DNA of 34,876 nucleotides, taken from assembly GCA_902582345.1 (NCBI GenBank), contig CACHRU010000008.1, positions 1 through 34,876 on the forward strand, written 5' to 3'. Below the pieces are notes generated by a model, which was not told where the DNA came from, ran no database searches, and saw nothing but the letters and a program-made list of their open reading frames with translations. This stretch comes from an uncultured Pelagibacteraceae bacterium (lineage in GTDB: Bacteria; Pseudomonadota; Alphaproteobacteria; Pelagibacterales; Pelagibacteraceae). Each line of letters opens with the position of its first letter. The stretch's first letter is position 1. Both the position numbers and the translations under genes were made by a program. Below, one piece after another: positions 14,689-22,676 of the stretch.

Positions 14689-15777
14689 CTATTTAAGTTC
14701 ACCTATATACACACCAAGTGATAGAGCTGTCTCAACAAGAGGATCATCTCTTTTTACATCTCTATAAGTTTTTATTCCTTCATCGATTGCAACGTCCACT
14801 ACCCTTCTATTATTCCAAGCAACCATTCTGTTAAATTTTTTATTTGCCAAAAGATCAACTGCATAAACTCCAAATGCACTTGCTAAAATTCTATCACTCG
14901 CAGTTGGTGGGGCACCCCTTTGAACATGTCCCAAGGTAGTCACTCTACATTCAATGTCTGTTTTTTTCATTATTTCACTTGCTATATAATCTCCTATACC
15001 GCCTAATCTTTTCTCACCATCCATATATTTATGCATTACTTTTGAGCCATCTTCTTTTTTTACCGCTTCTGCTACAATGATTAATGAATGTTGAATTTTA
15101 TTTTTTTTCATTTCATTAAGTTTTTTAATAACACCATCAATTGAATATTTTATCTCGGGGATCAAGATCACATCAGCACCTCCAGCTATACCCGCATTTA
15201 ATGCTATATGACCTGCGTCTCTACCCATAACTTCTAAAATCATAGATCTTCTGTGGCTAGCAGCTGTAGATTGCAAATTATCTAGCGCTTGAGTAGCTGC
15301 GTATACAGCAGTATGAAATCCAATTGAATTTTCAGTTGCTCCAACGTCATTATCTATAGTTTTAGGTATTGCAACTATGTTCATTTTGCCTTTGTCCGCT
15401 AATTTTTTTAAAATTTGCATACTTCCATCACCTCCGATTATAATTAGTCCATCTAAATTTAAACTTTTATATCCCTCAATTATAAAGTCGGAGTTATCTA
15501 TAACTTTACCGTTTTTTGGAAATTTAAAGGTATTTCCTTTATTGTTTGAACCCAAAAAAGTTCCTCCTTGTCTTAGTAAATACCCTTTAAAGGTTTCATG
15601 AGTTAACTTTTCTACATCTACAGGTCTTTTAGTTAAACCAATCGTTCCATCTCTTATACCAAAAACCTCCATATTATATTTTGTTTTAGCTCTAAAAAAA
15701 ATTGACCTTATGGCTGCGTTTAGACCTCCACAATCACCACCGCTTGTTAATATTCCAATTTTTTTAATATTGCCCAT
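14689..15777 (-). CDS. pfk: 6-phosphofructokinase (phosphoryl donor ATP or PPi uncertain)
   Basis: Phosphofructokinase superfamily enzyme catalysing fructose-6-phosphate to fructose-1,6-bisphosphate in the cytosol. From ATG 15777 it is 362 residues: KKIGILTSGGDCGGLNAAIR at the start, GGDGS (115-119), PKTIDND (138-144), MGRDAGHIAL, and GHVQRGAPPTASDR. The residue after GGD is Gly, as in ATP enzymes (PPi enzymes usually have Asp). The residue before TIDND is Lys, as in PPi enzymes and in some ATP enzymes of the same clade such as trypanosomal PFK. The donor is therefore undecided. An upstream ATG at 15804 would add nine residues but would overlap a palindrome shared with the divergent pyk promoter. 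yjbQ follows one nucleotide after the stop. Confidence 0.92.
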   Translation of the reverse strand: MGNIKKIGILTSGGDCGGLNAAIRSIFFRAKTKYNMEVFGIRDGTIGLTKRPVDVEKLTHETFKGYLLRQGGTFLGSNNKGNTFKFPKNGKVIDNSDFIIEGYKSLNLDGLIIIGGDGSMQILKKLADKGKMNIVAIPKTIDNDVGATENSIGFHTAVYAATQALDNLQSTAASHRRSMILEVMGRDAGHIALNAGIAGGADVILIPEIKYSIDGVIKKLNEMKKNKIQHSLIIVAEAVKKEDGSKVMHKYMDGEKRLGGIGDYIASEIMKKTDIECRVTTLGHVQRGAPPTASDRILASAFGVYAVDLLANKKFNRMVAWNNRRVVDVAIDEGIKTYRDVKRDDPLVETALSLGVYIGELK

Positions 15778-15802
15778 TAAGAAATTTATTTTTTCAGATT
15801 TC

Positions 15803-15817
15803 ATGCTAATATAGCAT
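15803..15817. promoter_or_regulatory. Palindrome in the pfk/pyk divergent promoter
   Basis: ATGCTAATATAGCAT is a perfect 6-3-6 inverted repeat between the divergent pfk and pyk genes. The gap is 54 bp if pfk starts at 15777. It could be an operator coordinating the two glycolytic control steps; no known regulator motif was recognised. Confidence 0.4.
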
Positions 15818-15831
15818 ACCTTTTTTAAATA

Positions 15832-17244
15832 ATGGAAAAAAAAGCTAAAATAATTGCAACTCTTGGCCCGGCCATATCATCAACCTCTCAATTAAAAAAG
15901 ATTATAGAGCTTGGTGTTGATGCGTTCCGAATTAATTTTAGCCATAATACAAAAAATATCAAAAATGTTGTCAATAAAATAAGAATTTTAGAAAAAAAAA
16001 CAAAAAAAAGAATTGCGATTATTGCAGATTTACAAGGAATAAAATTAAGAATAGGAAAAATTAAAGATAAACAAATCAAAATAAAAAAAGGCCAAAATTT
16101 TATATTTGATTTGAATAAAAAAGAAGGAAACACATCAAGAGTAAGTTTACCTAATTCGTTTATATTTAAAAAAATTAAAAAAAATAATATTGTTCTTATA
16201 GATGACGGTAAGTTTGCTTTTAAAGTTTTAAAAAAAAATAAAAAAACAATTTTGACTAAATGTTTAAGTCAAAATTGCTTTCTCTCAAGTAACAAAAGCT
16301 TGCATGTATCAAATATTTCTTTTCCATTTAATAATCTAACTTCTAAAGATAAAAAGGACATTAAAATTGCAAAAAAAATTGGATGTAATTGGGTCGCTCT
16401 ATCCTATATTCAAAACACGAAATTAATTCATCAGACAAGAAAGCTTATATCAAAAGATATGGGAATAATTTCAAAAATCGAAAATAAGTTAGCACTAAAA
16501 AATATTAATGAAATAATTAAAGCAACAGATGCTGTAATGATTGCTCGTGGAGATTTAGCAATTGATATAGGTCATAGCGAAGTGCCAAAAATACAGCTTG
16601 GTTTAATAAAAAAATGCAACAATTATTCTAAATCAGTAATTGTAGCCACCCAAATGCTTGAAAGTATGATCGAAAATTATACAGCAACAAGAGCTGAAAT
16701 AAATGATATCGCTACAGCAATTTTTCAAGGTGCTGATACTGTTATGCTTTCAGCCGAAAGTGCTGTCGGTAAATACCCATTACAAGCTGTTAAGACTATG
16801 GCCAAAACAATTGTTTCAACTGAGAAATACAAAAAAGAACACATTGAAGATTTTAAAAGCTCCATTGATGCAAAAAAAGATCCAATAAAATCTATAATTT
16901 TATCTGTGAAAGACTTAGCTTATAATTCTTCTGTTAAAGCTATAATCGCATTTTCAAACTCAGGAAAAACTGCGAAAATAGTTTCTGCAATGAGACCAAG
17001 GGTAAAAATAATAACAATATCTCCTAATATAAATATAAGTAGACAAATGTCATTATTGTGGGGGGTCAAATCTGTGAATAGAAGAGATGCCAATGGTTGG
17101 AGTGATATGATGAAGATTTCAAAAGAAATTATAAAGAAAGATAAAGAAATTAAAAAAAATGATTTTGTGGTTATTACTGCGGGGTTACCATTTGGTAATG
17201 CGAGCATGACGAACATGATAAGACTATATAAAGTAGGTTCATAA
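15832..17244 (+). CDS. pyk: Pyruvate kinase
   Basis: Converts phosphoenolpyruvate and ADP to pyruvate and ATP in the cytosol. It is 470 residues, usual for bacterial type. Diagnostic segments are KIIATLGPAISS (N-terminus), FRINFSHN, IADLQGIKLRIG (relatives often have GPK), IISKIENKLAL with the catalytic Lys, DAVMIARGDLAIDIG, VATQMLESMI, and TRAEINDIATAIFQGADTVMLSAESAVGKYP. The C-terminal alpha/beta domain (about 350-470) is present. Lys and Ile content is very high, following the genome's AT bias. It is divergent from pfk and followed with no spacer by a 56-codon ORF. No clear Shine-Dalgarno precedes the ATG. Confidence 0.96.
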   Translation: MEKKAKIIATLGPAISSTSQLKKIIELGVDAFRINFSHNTKNIKNVVNKIRILEKKTKKRIAIIADLQGIKLRIGKIKDKQIKIKKGQNFIFDLNKKEGNTSRVSLPNSFIFKKIKKNNIVLIDDGKFAFKVLKKNKKTILTKCLSQNCFLSSNKSLHVSNISFPFNNLTSKDKKDIKIAKKIGCNWVALSYIQNTKLIHQTRKLISKDMGIISKIENKLALKNINEIIKATDAVMIARGDLAIDIGHSEVPKIQLGLIKKCNNYSKSVIVATQMLESMIENYTATRAEINDIATAIFQGADTVMLSAESAVGKYPLQAVKTMAKTIVSTEKYKKEHIEDFKSSIDAKKDPIKSIILSVKDLAYNSSVKAIIAFSNSGKTAKIVSAMRPRVKIITISPNINISRQMSLLWGVKSVNRRDANGWSDMMKISKEIIKKDKEIKKNDFVVITAGLPFGNASMTNMIRLYKVGS

Positions 17245-17415
17245 ATGGAAAAAAAATATAATATAGGAGAAATTCTTTCAGCAATTGATGAACTTAACTT
17301 AGAAAAAAAGGTAATCCTTGAAAAAAAAAAGTCAACAACTCATAAAAATGAGGAAATTCCTGTTGATACAATTAGAATTATAGAGGAAGCTGAAAAAAAT
17401 TTAAAGTCGAGATAA
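17245..17415 (+). CDS. Small hypothetical protein downstream of pyk
   Basis: A 56-residue ORF whose ATG immediately follows the pyk TAA with zero spacing; its 3' end overlaps the convergent galE stop by 15 nt. It reads MEKKYNIGEILSAIDELN, then a lysine-rich stretch, then IPVDTIRIIEEAEKNL. It is strongly charged, predicted helical, with no signal peptide or membrane segment. The zero spacing suggests co-translation with pyruvate kinase. I do not recognise a characterised family. Confidence 0.6.
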   Translation: MEKKYNIGEILSAIDELNLEKKVILEKKKSTTHKNEEIPVDTIRIIEEAEKNLKSR

Positions 17416-18378
17416 TTTTTTTTCCCACTGTATAGAACTTTTCACTAGAATATTTAGCTTATTAAATTTAGGTTTCCACTTAATAAATCTGAGTAATTTT
17501 TTATTATCAGCTATAATCTTTTCCATATCACCTTTTCGTCTTTTTAATATTGATATCTTAATGTTTTTTTGAAGTTGTTTTTTGAATTCATTTAATACAC
17601 TTAAAACAGAAATACCTTTTCCATAGCCACAATTTAAGATTATAGAGGTATTTTTAATTGAAATTTCTCTTAAAACTTTTATGTGCACTTCTGCTAAATC
17701 GTAAACATGAATATAGTCCCTAATGGTTGTTTTATCTGGTGTTTTATAGTTTTTTCCAAAGATTTTAAAGATTGGTTTTTTCTTTAGAATTTCGGCAGAA
17801 AAATTTTTAAACAAGTGTCCCCCTTTATTTATTAAACCAATTTTTCCAGATGGACTAGCACCTACTACATTAAAGTAACGTAAAATTCCGTAATTTATTT
17901 TTTTTTCTTTACATCTTTTTTTTATTAAATTTTCTGCTTTAAGTTTTGTTTTTCCATAAACACTTTTTGGTTTTAGTTTTGATGACTCATTAACTTTGTA
18001 AAGACCGTCTTTATAAACTGCTGCTGAAGAAGAAAATAAAAAATTTTTTATTTTTGATTGTTCGCAAGCTTTTAAAAGATGTTGAGTTCCTATTACATTG
18101 TTTCTATAGTATCTTTTTGGATACCTTTCACCAATGTTTATACTTAAACTTCCAGCGAGATGAATTATGGAGTCTATTTCGTGTTTTTTTATAATTTTTT
18201 TTACTTCTCCAATATTGAGAATATTTTTTTTATAAAATTTTGTTTTTTTATTTACTAGTTTTTTGTAACCTGTGCTTAAATTATCTACTATGATTATTTT
18301 TTTTTTTAATGAGACAAGTTTTTCTACAATATGGCTACCTATGTAACCAGCACCGCCAGTAACTAAAATGTTTTTCAT
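17401..18378 (-). CDS. galE: UDP-glucose 4-epimerase
   Basis: Extended SDR enzyme interconverting UDP-glucose and UDP-galactose, supplying UDP-galactose for surface glycans. It is 325 residues, normal for GalE. The NAD site is VTGGAGYIGSHIVEKL at the N-terminus; VDNLSTGY, SSSAAVYKD and the catalytic YxxxK (VYGKTK) follow. RYFNVVGASPSGKIG, RDYIHVYDLA and LNCGYGKGISVL are standard GalE segments. Start ATG at 18378. The gene lies 20 nt downstream of gap on the same strand and converges on the small ORF after pyk. It is the only sugar-nucleotide gene outside the glycan island, and a role with UDP-hexosamines cannot be excluded. Confidence 0.93.
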   Translation of the reverse strand: MKNILVTGGAGYIGSHIVEKLVSLKKKIIIVDNLSTGYKKLVNKKTKFYKKNILNIGEVKKIIKKHEIDSIIHLAGSLSINIGERYPKRYYRNNVIGTQHLLKACEQSKIKNFLFSSSAAVYKDGLYKVNESSKLKPKSVYGKTKLKAENLIKKRCKEKKINYGILRYFNVVGASPSGKIGLINKGGHLFKNFSAEILKKKPIFKIFGKNYKTPDKTTIRDYIHVYDLAEVHIKVLREISIKNTSIILNCGYGKGISVLSVLNEFKKQLQKNIKISILKRRKGDMEKIIADNKKLLRFIKWKPKFNKLNILVKSSIQWEKKLSRL

Positions 18379-18398
18379 ATTTTTTTGATAACAATATT

Positions 18399-19403
18399 TT
18401 AGATAAATGTTGCTATCTGTAAAGCCGTATCACACATTCTATTAGAAAAACCCCACTCATTATCATACCATGATAAAACTCTACTGAACTTTCCTTTTAT
18501 AACTTGCGTTTGAGTAACATCAAAAATTGAACTGTGTTTATTATGATTAAAATCTTTTGAAACTAAAGGTTTTTTATTAATTTCCAAAATACCTTTGAGG
18601 TCGCCTTGAGCCGCTTTTGTCATCGCATTATTAATACTCTCTGTTGTAACCTCTTTTTCTGTTACTAAAGTTAAATCAATTAGTGATACATTGGGGGTGG
18701 GAACTCTAATAGCAGTACCATCTAATTTACCCTTAAGACTTGGTAATACTAAACTCATTGCTTTAGCTGCTCCTGTAGAAGTAGGAATCATTGCGCCTTC
18801 AGTGGATCTAGCTCTTCGTAAGTCTTTATGCAAGGTGTCTAAAAGTTTCTGGTCACCTGTATAACTGTGAATTGTGGTCATGTAACCATAATTTATCCCA
18901 AAATTTTTTTCTAATACCATAGCTACTGGTGCCAGGCAATTGGTAGTACATGATCCATTTGAAATTATATTGTGTTCTTTTTTAAGTTCTTTACTGTTAA
19001 CTCCTTGAACAATAGTAAAATCAACTTCTTTACCAGGAGCTGATATAATAACTTTTTTTGCTCCAGCATTAAGATGTTTTTCTGAAGATTTCTTATCTAA
19101 AAAAATTCCAGTACATTCAAGGACAATGTCGGCACCGACTTTTCCCCATGGAATATTTGCTGGATCTTTCTCTGCAAAAACTTTGATATTATGATTTGAT
19201 ATTTTGAAACCTTCTTTGGTCACCTCTACATCTTCATTAATAATACCATGAGTACTATCGTATTTTATTAGGTGCGCATTAGTCTCAATTGAACCTAGGT
19301 CATTTATTGCTACAACTTTAATTTTGTCATTATAATTTTCAAGGATTGCTCTTAAAATTAATCTACCTATTCTGCCAAAACCATTAATGCCAACTTTTAT
19401 CAT
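18399..19403 (-). CDS. gap: Glyceraldehyde-3-phosphate dehydrogenase
   Basis: Phosphorylating GAPDH, 334 residues. GINGFGRIGRLILRA binds the dinucleotide; INDLGSIETNAHLIKYDSTHG follows. The catalytic Cys152 is in SNGSCTTNCLAPVA and His179 is in TIHSYTGDQ. RVPTPNVSLIDLT and SWYDNEWGFSNRM at the C-terminus are intact. It links triose phosphates, including dihydroxyacetone phosphate from glycerol after isomerisation, to lower glycolysis or to gluconeogenesis. galE follows on the same strand. Upstream, a 66-bp divergent gap contains a perfect palindrome that may control gap, the neighbouring membrane-protein gene, or both. The Asp in INDLG suggests NAD preference, but this is not decisive. Confidence 0.97.
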   Translation of the reverse strand: MIKVGINGFGRIGRLILRAILENYNDKIKVVAINDLGSIETNAHLIKYDSTHGIINEDVEVTKEGFKISNHNIKVFAEKDPANIPWGKVGADIVLECTGIFLDKKSSEKHLNAGAKKVIISAPGKEVDFTIVQGVNSKELKKEHNIISNGSCTTNCLAPVAMVLEKNFGINYGYMTTIHSYTGDQKLLDTLHKDLRRARSTEGAMIPTSTGAAKAMSLVLPSLKGKLDGTAIRVPTPNVSLIDLTLVTEKEVTTESINNAMTKAAQGDLKGILEINKKPLVSKDFNHNKHSSIFDVTQTQVIKGKFSRVLSWYDNEWGFSNRMCDTALQIATFI

Positions 19404-19430
19404 GATAAATTTTATAAATTTAATGTATAG

Positions 19431-19445
19431 TGTGTTATTAACACA
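19431..19445. promoter_or_regulatory. Palindromic candidate operator between gap and the divergent membrane-protein gene
   Basis: TGTGTTATTAACACA is a perfect 7-1-7 inverted repeat in a 66-bp divergent gap, 28 bp before the gap ATG and 24 bp before the plus-strand ATG. It does not match the Zur or Fur boxes seen elsewhere in the window. The cognate regulator is unknown. Confidence 0.45.
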
Positions 19446-19469
19446 ATTTATAGAAATTCATATCATAAA

Positions 19470-20660
19470 ATGAAAAAAAATTATTATAATATTAATCAAA
19501 TTGATGTTCATAAGTTTATATATTTTCTAGCTATCACGTCGTTCATAATAATAATTTTTAATACTTACAACTTTGTACTTGAAAGATCTCCAAATCAGTA
19601 CAGCGATTGGTTGATAAATTATCAAGGTGGATTTGTCCGAAGAGGGTTGGCTGGTGAATTTTTATTTCAATTACATAAATTGTCTAATATACCTCTTGAT
19701 AGTCTTGTTTTAGTTTTTATATCGCTATTATACTTAATTTTTTATTTTTATTTTTTTAAGTTGATAAAAATAATTAAGTTTAATTTTATAAACTTACTTG
19801 TGTTTCTATCCCCATTATCATTTTTATATCCAATTATGGAACAAAAAATATCTGGTAGAAAAGATATACTATTTCTAGCTTCAATCTTTTTGGTATTACA
19901 TTTTTTAAAAAATTTCGATTTTAAAAAACAAAAATATTTTTTATTTGTTGTTTTCATAATCACAATACTCACACACTCGGGATTTATATTTTACACACCA
20001 TATCTAATTACTATTTTTATTTTATTTAATATAAAGAGAGATTATAAAGAATTATTTTCTGAGCTCATTTGGATAGGAGTGTTTCTTTTTTTAATTCTTT
20101 TATTAATTCTTAAATATTCATCTATAACTCCAGATTCTATCGTTATGATTTGTAAATCAATTGAGAATTTTTTGCCTAATTGCGGAAAACAAGATTATAT
20201 AGCGTCACTAGGCTGGTCACTCACCTACGAAAAAAATTTAGTCAGCACGTTGTGGACTAGAGATGGTTATCAATATTTTTACATTCTTGCTTTTATTTTA
20301 GCTTTTTCACCTTTAGCTTACCTGCTTAATTCTAGCAAATTTACTTATAAAAAAATAAAAAAAATTTCACCATTATTTTTTTTTTCTTTCTTAATTTTAT
20401 TTACTTTACCTGTTTATTTTATCGGTGCAGACTTCGGGAGATATATGTTTTGGAGTTATTTATCATCAATAATTATATTTTTCTTTTTTGCCAAAAATAA
20501 AGTTATTAAAGTAGGCTATAAAAATAAAAATCTTAATTTTATTATGGTCGTAGTAATTTTTTTATATTGTTTTACCTGGACTATTCCTCATTGTTGTAAC
20601 AATAATTTTAAATTTATTTACAAAAAACCTGTTCAAAATTTGATTGAAATAGTAAATTAG
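19470..20660 (+). CDS. Polytopic inner-membrane protein of unknown function
   Basis: A 396-residue protein with about 9-11 hydrophobic segments spread over its length (first near residues 16-38, last near 358-376). A distinctive conserved-looking motif follows the first segment: SDWLINYQGGFVRRGLAGE (about residues 46-64). An MEQKISGRKDILFL loop and a GADFGRYMFW motif near residue 320 also look functional. The layout resembles multi-span GT-C or EpsG-like polysaccharide membrane proteins, where charged residues in the first large loop are catalytic, but I cannot assign it firmly. It is AT-rich like the glycan island genes, divergent from gap, and its stop overlaps glpU tail-to-tail by 3 nt. 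A surface-polysaccharide role is plausible but inferred. Confidence 0.7.
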   Translation: MKKNYYNINQIDVHKFIYFLAITSFIIIIFNTYNFVLERSPNQYSDWLINYQGGFVRRGLAGEFLFQLHKLSNIPLDSLVLVFISLLYLIFYFYFFKLIKIIKFNFINLLVFLSPLSFLYPIMEQKISGRKDILFLASIFLVLHFLKNFDFKKQKYFLFVVFIITILTHSGFIFYTPYLITIFILFNIKRDYKELFSELIWIGVFLFLILLLILKYSSITPDSIVMICKSIENFLPNCGKQDYIASLGWSLTYEKNLVSTLWTRDGYQYFYILAFILAFSPLAYLLNSSKFTYKKIKKISPLFFFSFLILFTLPVYFIGADFGRYMFWSYLSSIIIFFFFAKNKVIKVGYKNKNLNFIMVVVIFLYCFTWTIPHCCNNNFKFIYKKPVQNLIEIVN

Positions 20661-21016
20661 ACGTATCTAAAAACAATGATTGCATAACCTACACATAATA
20701 TTGTAGCAATCCATAACAAGCTTCCCACTAATGCCAACCAACCTAAATGGATAAATGCGCTTCCTAGGAGTGAAATAAATAACCTGTCTCCTCTAGTGGT
20801 GTCCAAGCCTAAAATTCCTTTTCTTGGTGCGCCTCCTGGAGATTTTTTTTCCCAAATCACCATTGCAGTCAAACATAAAACAATAAAAATAAAAAAAGCT
20901 GCAGTTTGCCAAGTCCAAGCCATCCAAGTAATAAATTCAAATTCAAAGAAGCCCTTTTCTTTTTCTTTGGCCATATCACCCCAGGTTGCTGCATTTAATA
21001 CGTTGAACATAATCAT
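20657..21016 (-). CDS. glpU: Small membrane protein of the glycerol ABC transporter, GlpU/DUF2160-like
   Basis: A 119-residue protein with three hydrophobic segments (about 30-50, 76-96 and 98-118), matching the small membrane protein (DUF2160) that accompanies the Rhizobium-type GlpSTPQUV glycerol importer. Recognisable stretches are WMAWTWQTAAFFIF, GAPRKGILGLDTTRGDRLFISLLGSAFIHL and the C-terminal membrane pair. Its start overlaps the glpQ stop by 4 nt, which ties it to the transporter. Its exact job (an accessory subunit is one option) is unknown. It is the last gene of the operon and overlaps the convergent membrane-protein gene at their stop codons. Confidence 0.82.
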   Translation of the reverse strand: MIMFNVLNAATWGDMAKEKEKGFFEFEFITWMAWTWQTAAFFIFIVLCLTAMVIWEKKSPGGAPRKGILGLDTTRGDRLFISLLGSAFIHLGWLALVGSLLWIATILCVGYAIIVFRYV

Positions 21017-21813
21017 ACTCTTCCTAATGCAAATCCTTTAGCAATATAGTTTCTAACAAAATAAATAACTATTGCCCCAGGTATAATGGTTAAACTTCCT
21101 GCTGCAGCGAGTAAGCCAAGTTCATATCCGGATGTACTAGCGGTTCTTGTCATTGTTGCGGCAATAGGTTTAGCTGCTACAGCTGTTAATGTTTTTGCTA
21201 ATAAAAGTTCTACCCAGGAAAACATAAAGCAGAAAAACATTGTTATACCTATACCAGCAGTAATCGTTGGTATAAATATTTTAAAGAAAAATTTCCAAAA
21301 TGAATATCCATCAACATAAGCAGTTTCATCTAATTCTTTTGGAACTGCTGACATAAATCCTTCAAGAATCCATACTGCCAAAGGTATATTGAATAAACAG
21401 TGGGATAAAGCGACCGCAACATGCGTATCAAATAAGTTAACTGATGAGTAAAATTGAAAGAATGGTAGCGCAAATACAGCAGGTGGGGCCATCCTGTTTG
21501 TTAACAACCAAAAAAATAAGTGTTTATCGCCCAGAAATTTATATCTCGAAAATGCATAAGCTGCGGGTAAGGCTGCTGCAACAGAAATAAAAGTATTCAT
21601 AACCACATAGTAAATAGAATTTAGATATCCAGTATACCATGTGCTATCAGTAAATATTTTTTTGTAGTTATCTAATGTAAATTCTTGAGGCCATAGAGTG
21701 TATGTATTTATAATTTCTGTAGTGGTTTTAAATGACATATTTAACAACCAATAAATAGGCAACATTAAAAAAATTATATAGATTGTGGGCACTAACCACT
21801 TTACTTTTTTCAT
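21013..21813 (-). CDS. glpQ: Glycerol ABC transporter permease GlpQ-like
   Basis: Inner-membrane permease of the MalG type, 266 residues with six hydrophobic segments. The N-terminus MKKVKWLVPTIYIIFLMLPIYWLLNMSFK and the EAA loop (ELDETAYVDGYSFWKFFFKIFIPTITAG) are typical. It pairs with the GlpP permease to form the channel. 4-nt ATGA overlaps occur with both glpP upstream and glpU downstream. Glycerol as substrate follows from gene order and from glpK upstream; the permease itself is only family-level evidence for a carbohydrate/polyol importer. Confidence 0.88.
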   Translation of the reverse strand: MKKVKWLVPTIYIIFLMLPIYWLLNMSFKTTTEIINTYTLWPQEFTLDNYKKIFTDSTWYTGYLNSIYYVVMNTFISVAAALPAAYAFSRYKFLGDKHLFFWLLTNRMAPPAVFALPFFQFYSSVNLFDTHVAVALSHCLFNIPLAVWILEGFMSAVPKELDETAYVDGYSFWKFFFKIFIPTITAGIGITMFFCFMFSWVELLLAKTLTAVAAKPIAATMTRTASTSGYELGLLAAAGSLTIIPGAIVIYFVRNYIAKGFALGRV

Positions 21814-22676
21814 GATTGAGCCTCATTCCTCATCATTAAAGTATAGAAAACCCAACACACTAATAATACAATAAAGAAATAAATCAGTGACATTGCTGCA
21901 GCTGGTCCTAGATCAAATTGTCCTAATGCCATTTTTACTAAGTCAATAGACAAAAATGCAGTTGCGTTTCCTGGTCCACCACCTGTTAGGACAAATGGTT
22001 CTGTATAAATCATAAAACTATCCATGAATCTTAGAAGTATAGCTATGGTTAAAACTTTTTTCATTTTTGGAAGTTCTATTTTTGTAAATACTGCCCACCT
22101 ACTAGCCCCATCAATCTCTGCTGCTTGATAGTATGCTGGTTGAATAGATCGTAAGCCTGCGTAAGAAAGTAAAACCACCAATGAAGTCCAATGCCAAACA
22201 TCCATCAATATAGTAGTAAACCATGCATCACCTGATTGTTGAGTAAAATTATAATCAAACCCTAAGGCGTTTAATGAATGACCTAAAAAACCGATGTCTG
22301 GTAAAGCAAAAATATTCCACATCGCACCTACTACATTCCATGGTATTAATAACGGCATAGACATAAGAACTAAACACACTGGAACACCTAATCCCTCTTT
22401 AGGCATCGACAAAGCAATTGCTATACCTAATGGGATTTGAATAAACAAAATAATAAATGTAAACAAGAATTGTCTACCTAAAGCCGCATGAAATCTTTCA
22501 GATAGCATAATTTGTTTAAACCATCTTGTGCCCTCCCACATAAAAACATTGTTGCCGAAAGTTTCTTGAAAAGCATAATTGACTACTGTCATAAGTGGAA
22601 TAATTGCATTAAATGCAACTAGAACAAAAACAGGTATGACAAAAAACCAAGCCTTTTGATTTATTGTTTTATTCAT
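21810..22676 (-). CDS. glpP: Glycerol ABC transporter permease GlpP-like
   Basis: Inner-membrane permease of the MalF/UgpA type, 288 residues, six hydrophobic segments. The EAA loop reads QAAEIDGASRWAVFTKIELPKM, and EPFVLTGGGPGNATAFLSID near the C-terminus is the usual hallmark of sugar/polyol permeases. It overlaps glpT upstream and glpQ downstream by 4 nt each. It is expected to dimerise with GlpQ and couple to the two ATPases GlpS and GlpT. Specificity is inferred from the operon. Confidence 0.9.
   Translation of the reverse strand: MNKTINQKAWFFVIPVFVLVAFNAIIPLMTVVNYAFQETFGNNVFMWEGTRWFKQIMLSERFHAALGRQFLFTFIILFIQIPLGIAIALSMPKEGLGVPVCLVLMSMPLLIPWNVVGAMWNIFALPDIGFLGHSLNALGFDYNFTQQSGDAWFTTILMDVWHWTSLVVLLSYAGLRSIQPAYYQAAEIDGASRWAVFTKIELPKMKKVLTIAILLRFMDSFMIYTEPFVLTGGGPGNATAFLSIDLVKMALGQFDLGPAAAMSLIYFFIVLLVCWVFYTLMMRNEAQS

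Noticed and set aside
15778-15804. Upstream ATG for phosphofructokinase at 15804
   Set aside because: Kept only as an alternative: it adds nine non-conserved residues and overlaps the palindrome in the divergent promoter; family proteins start just before KKIGILTSGGD.
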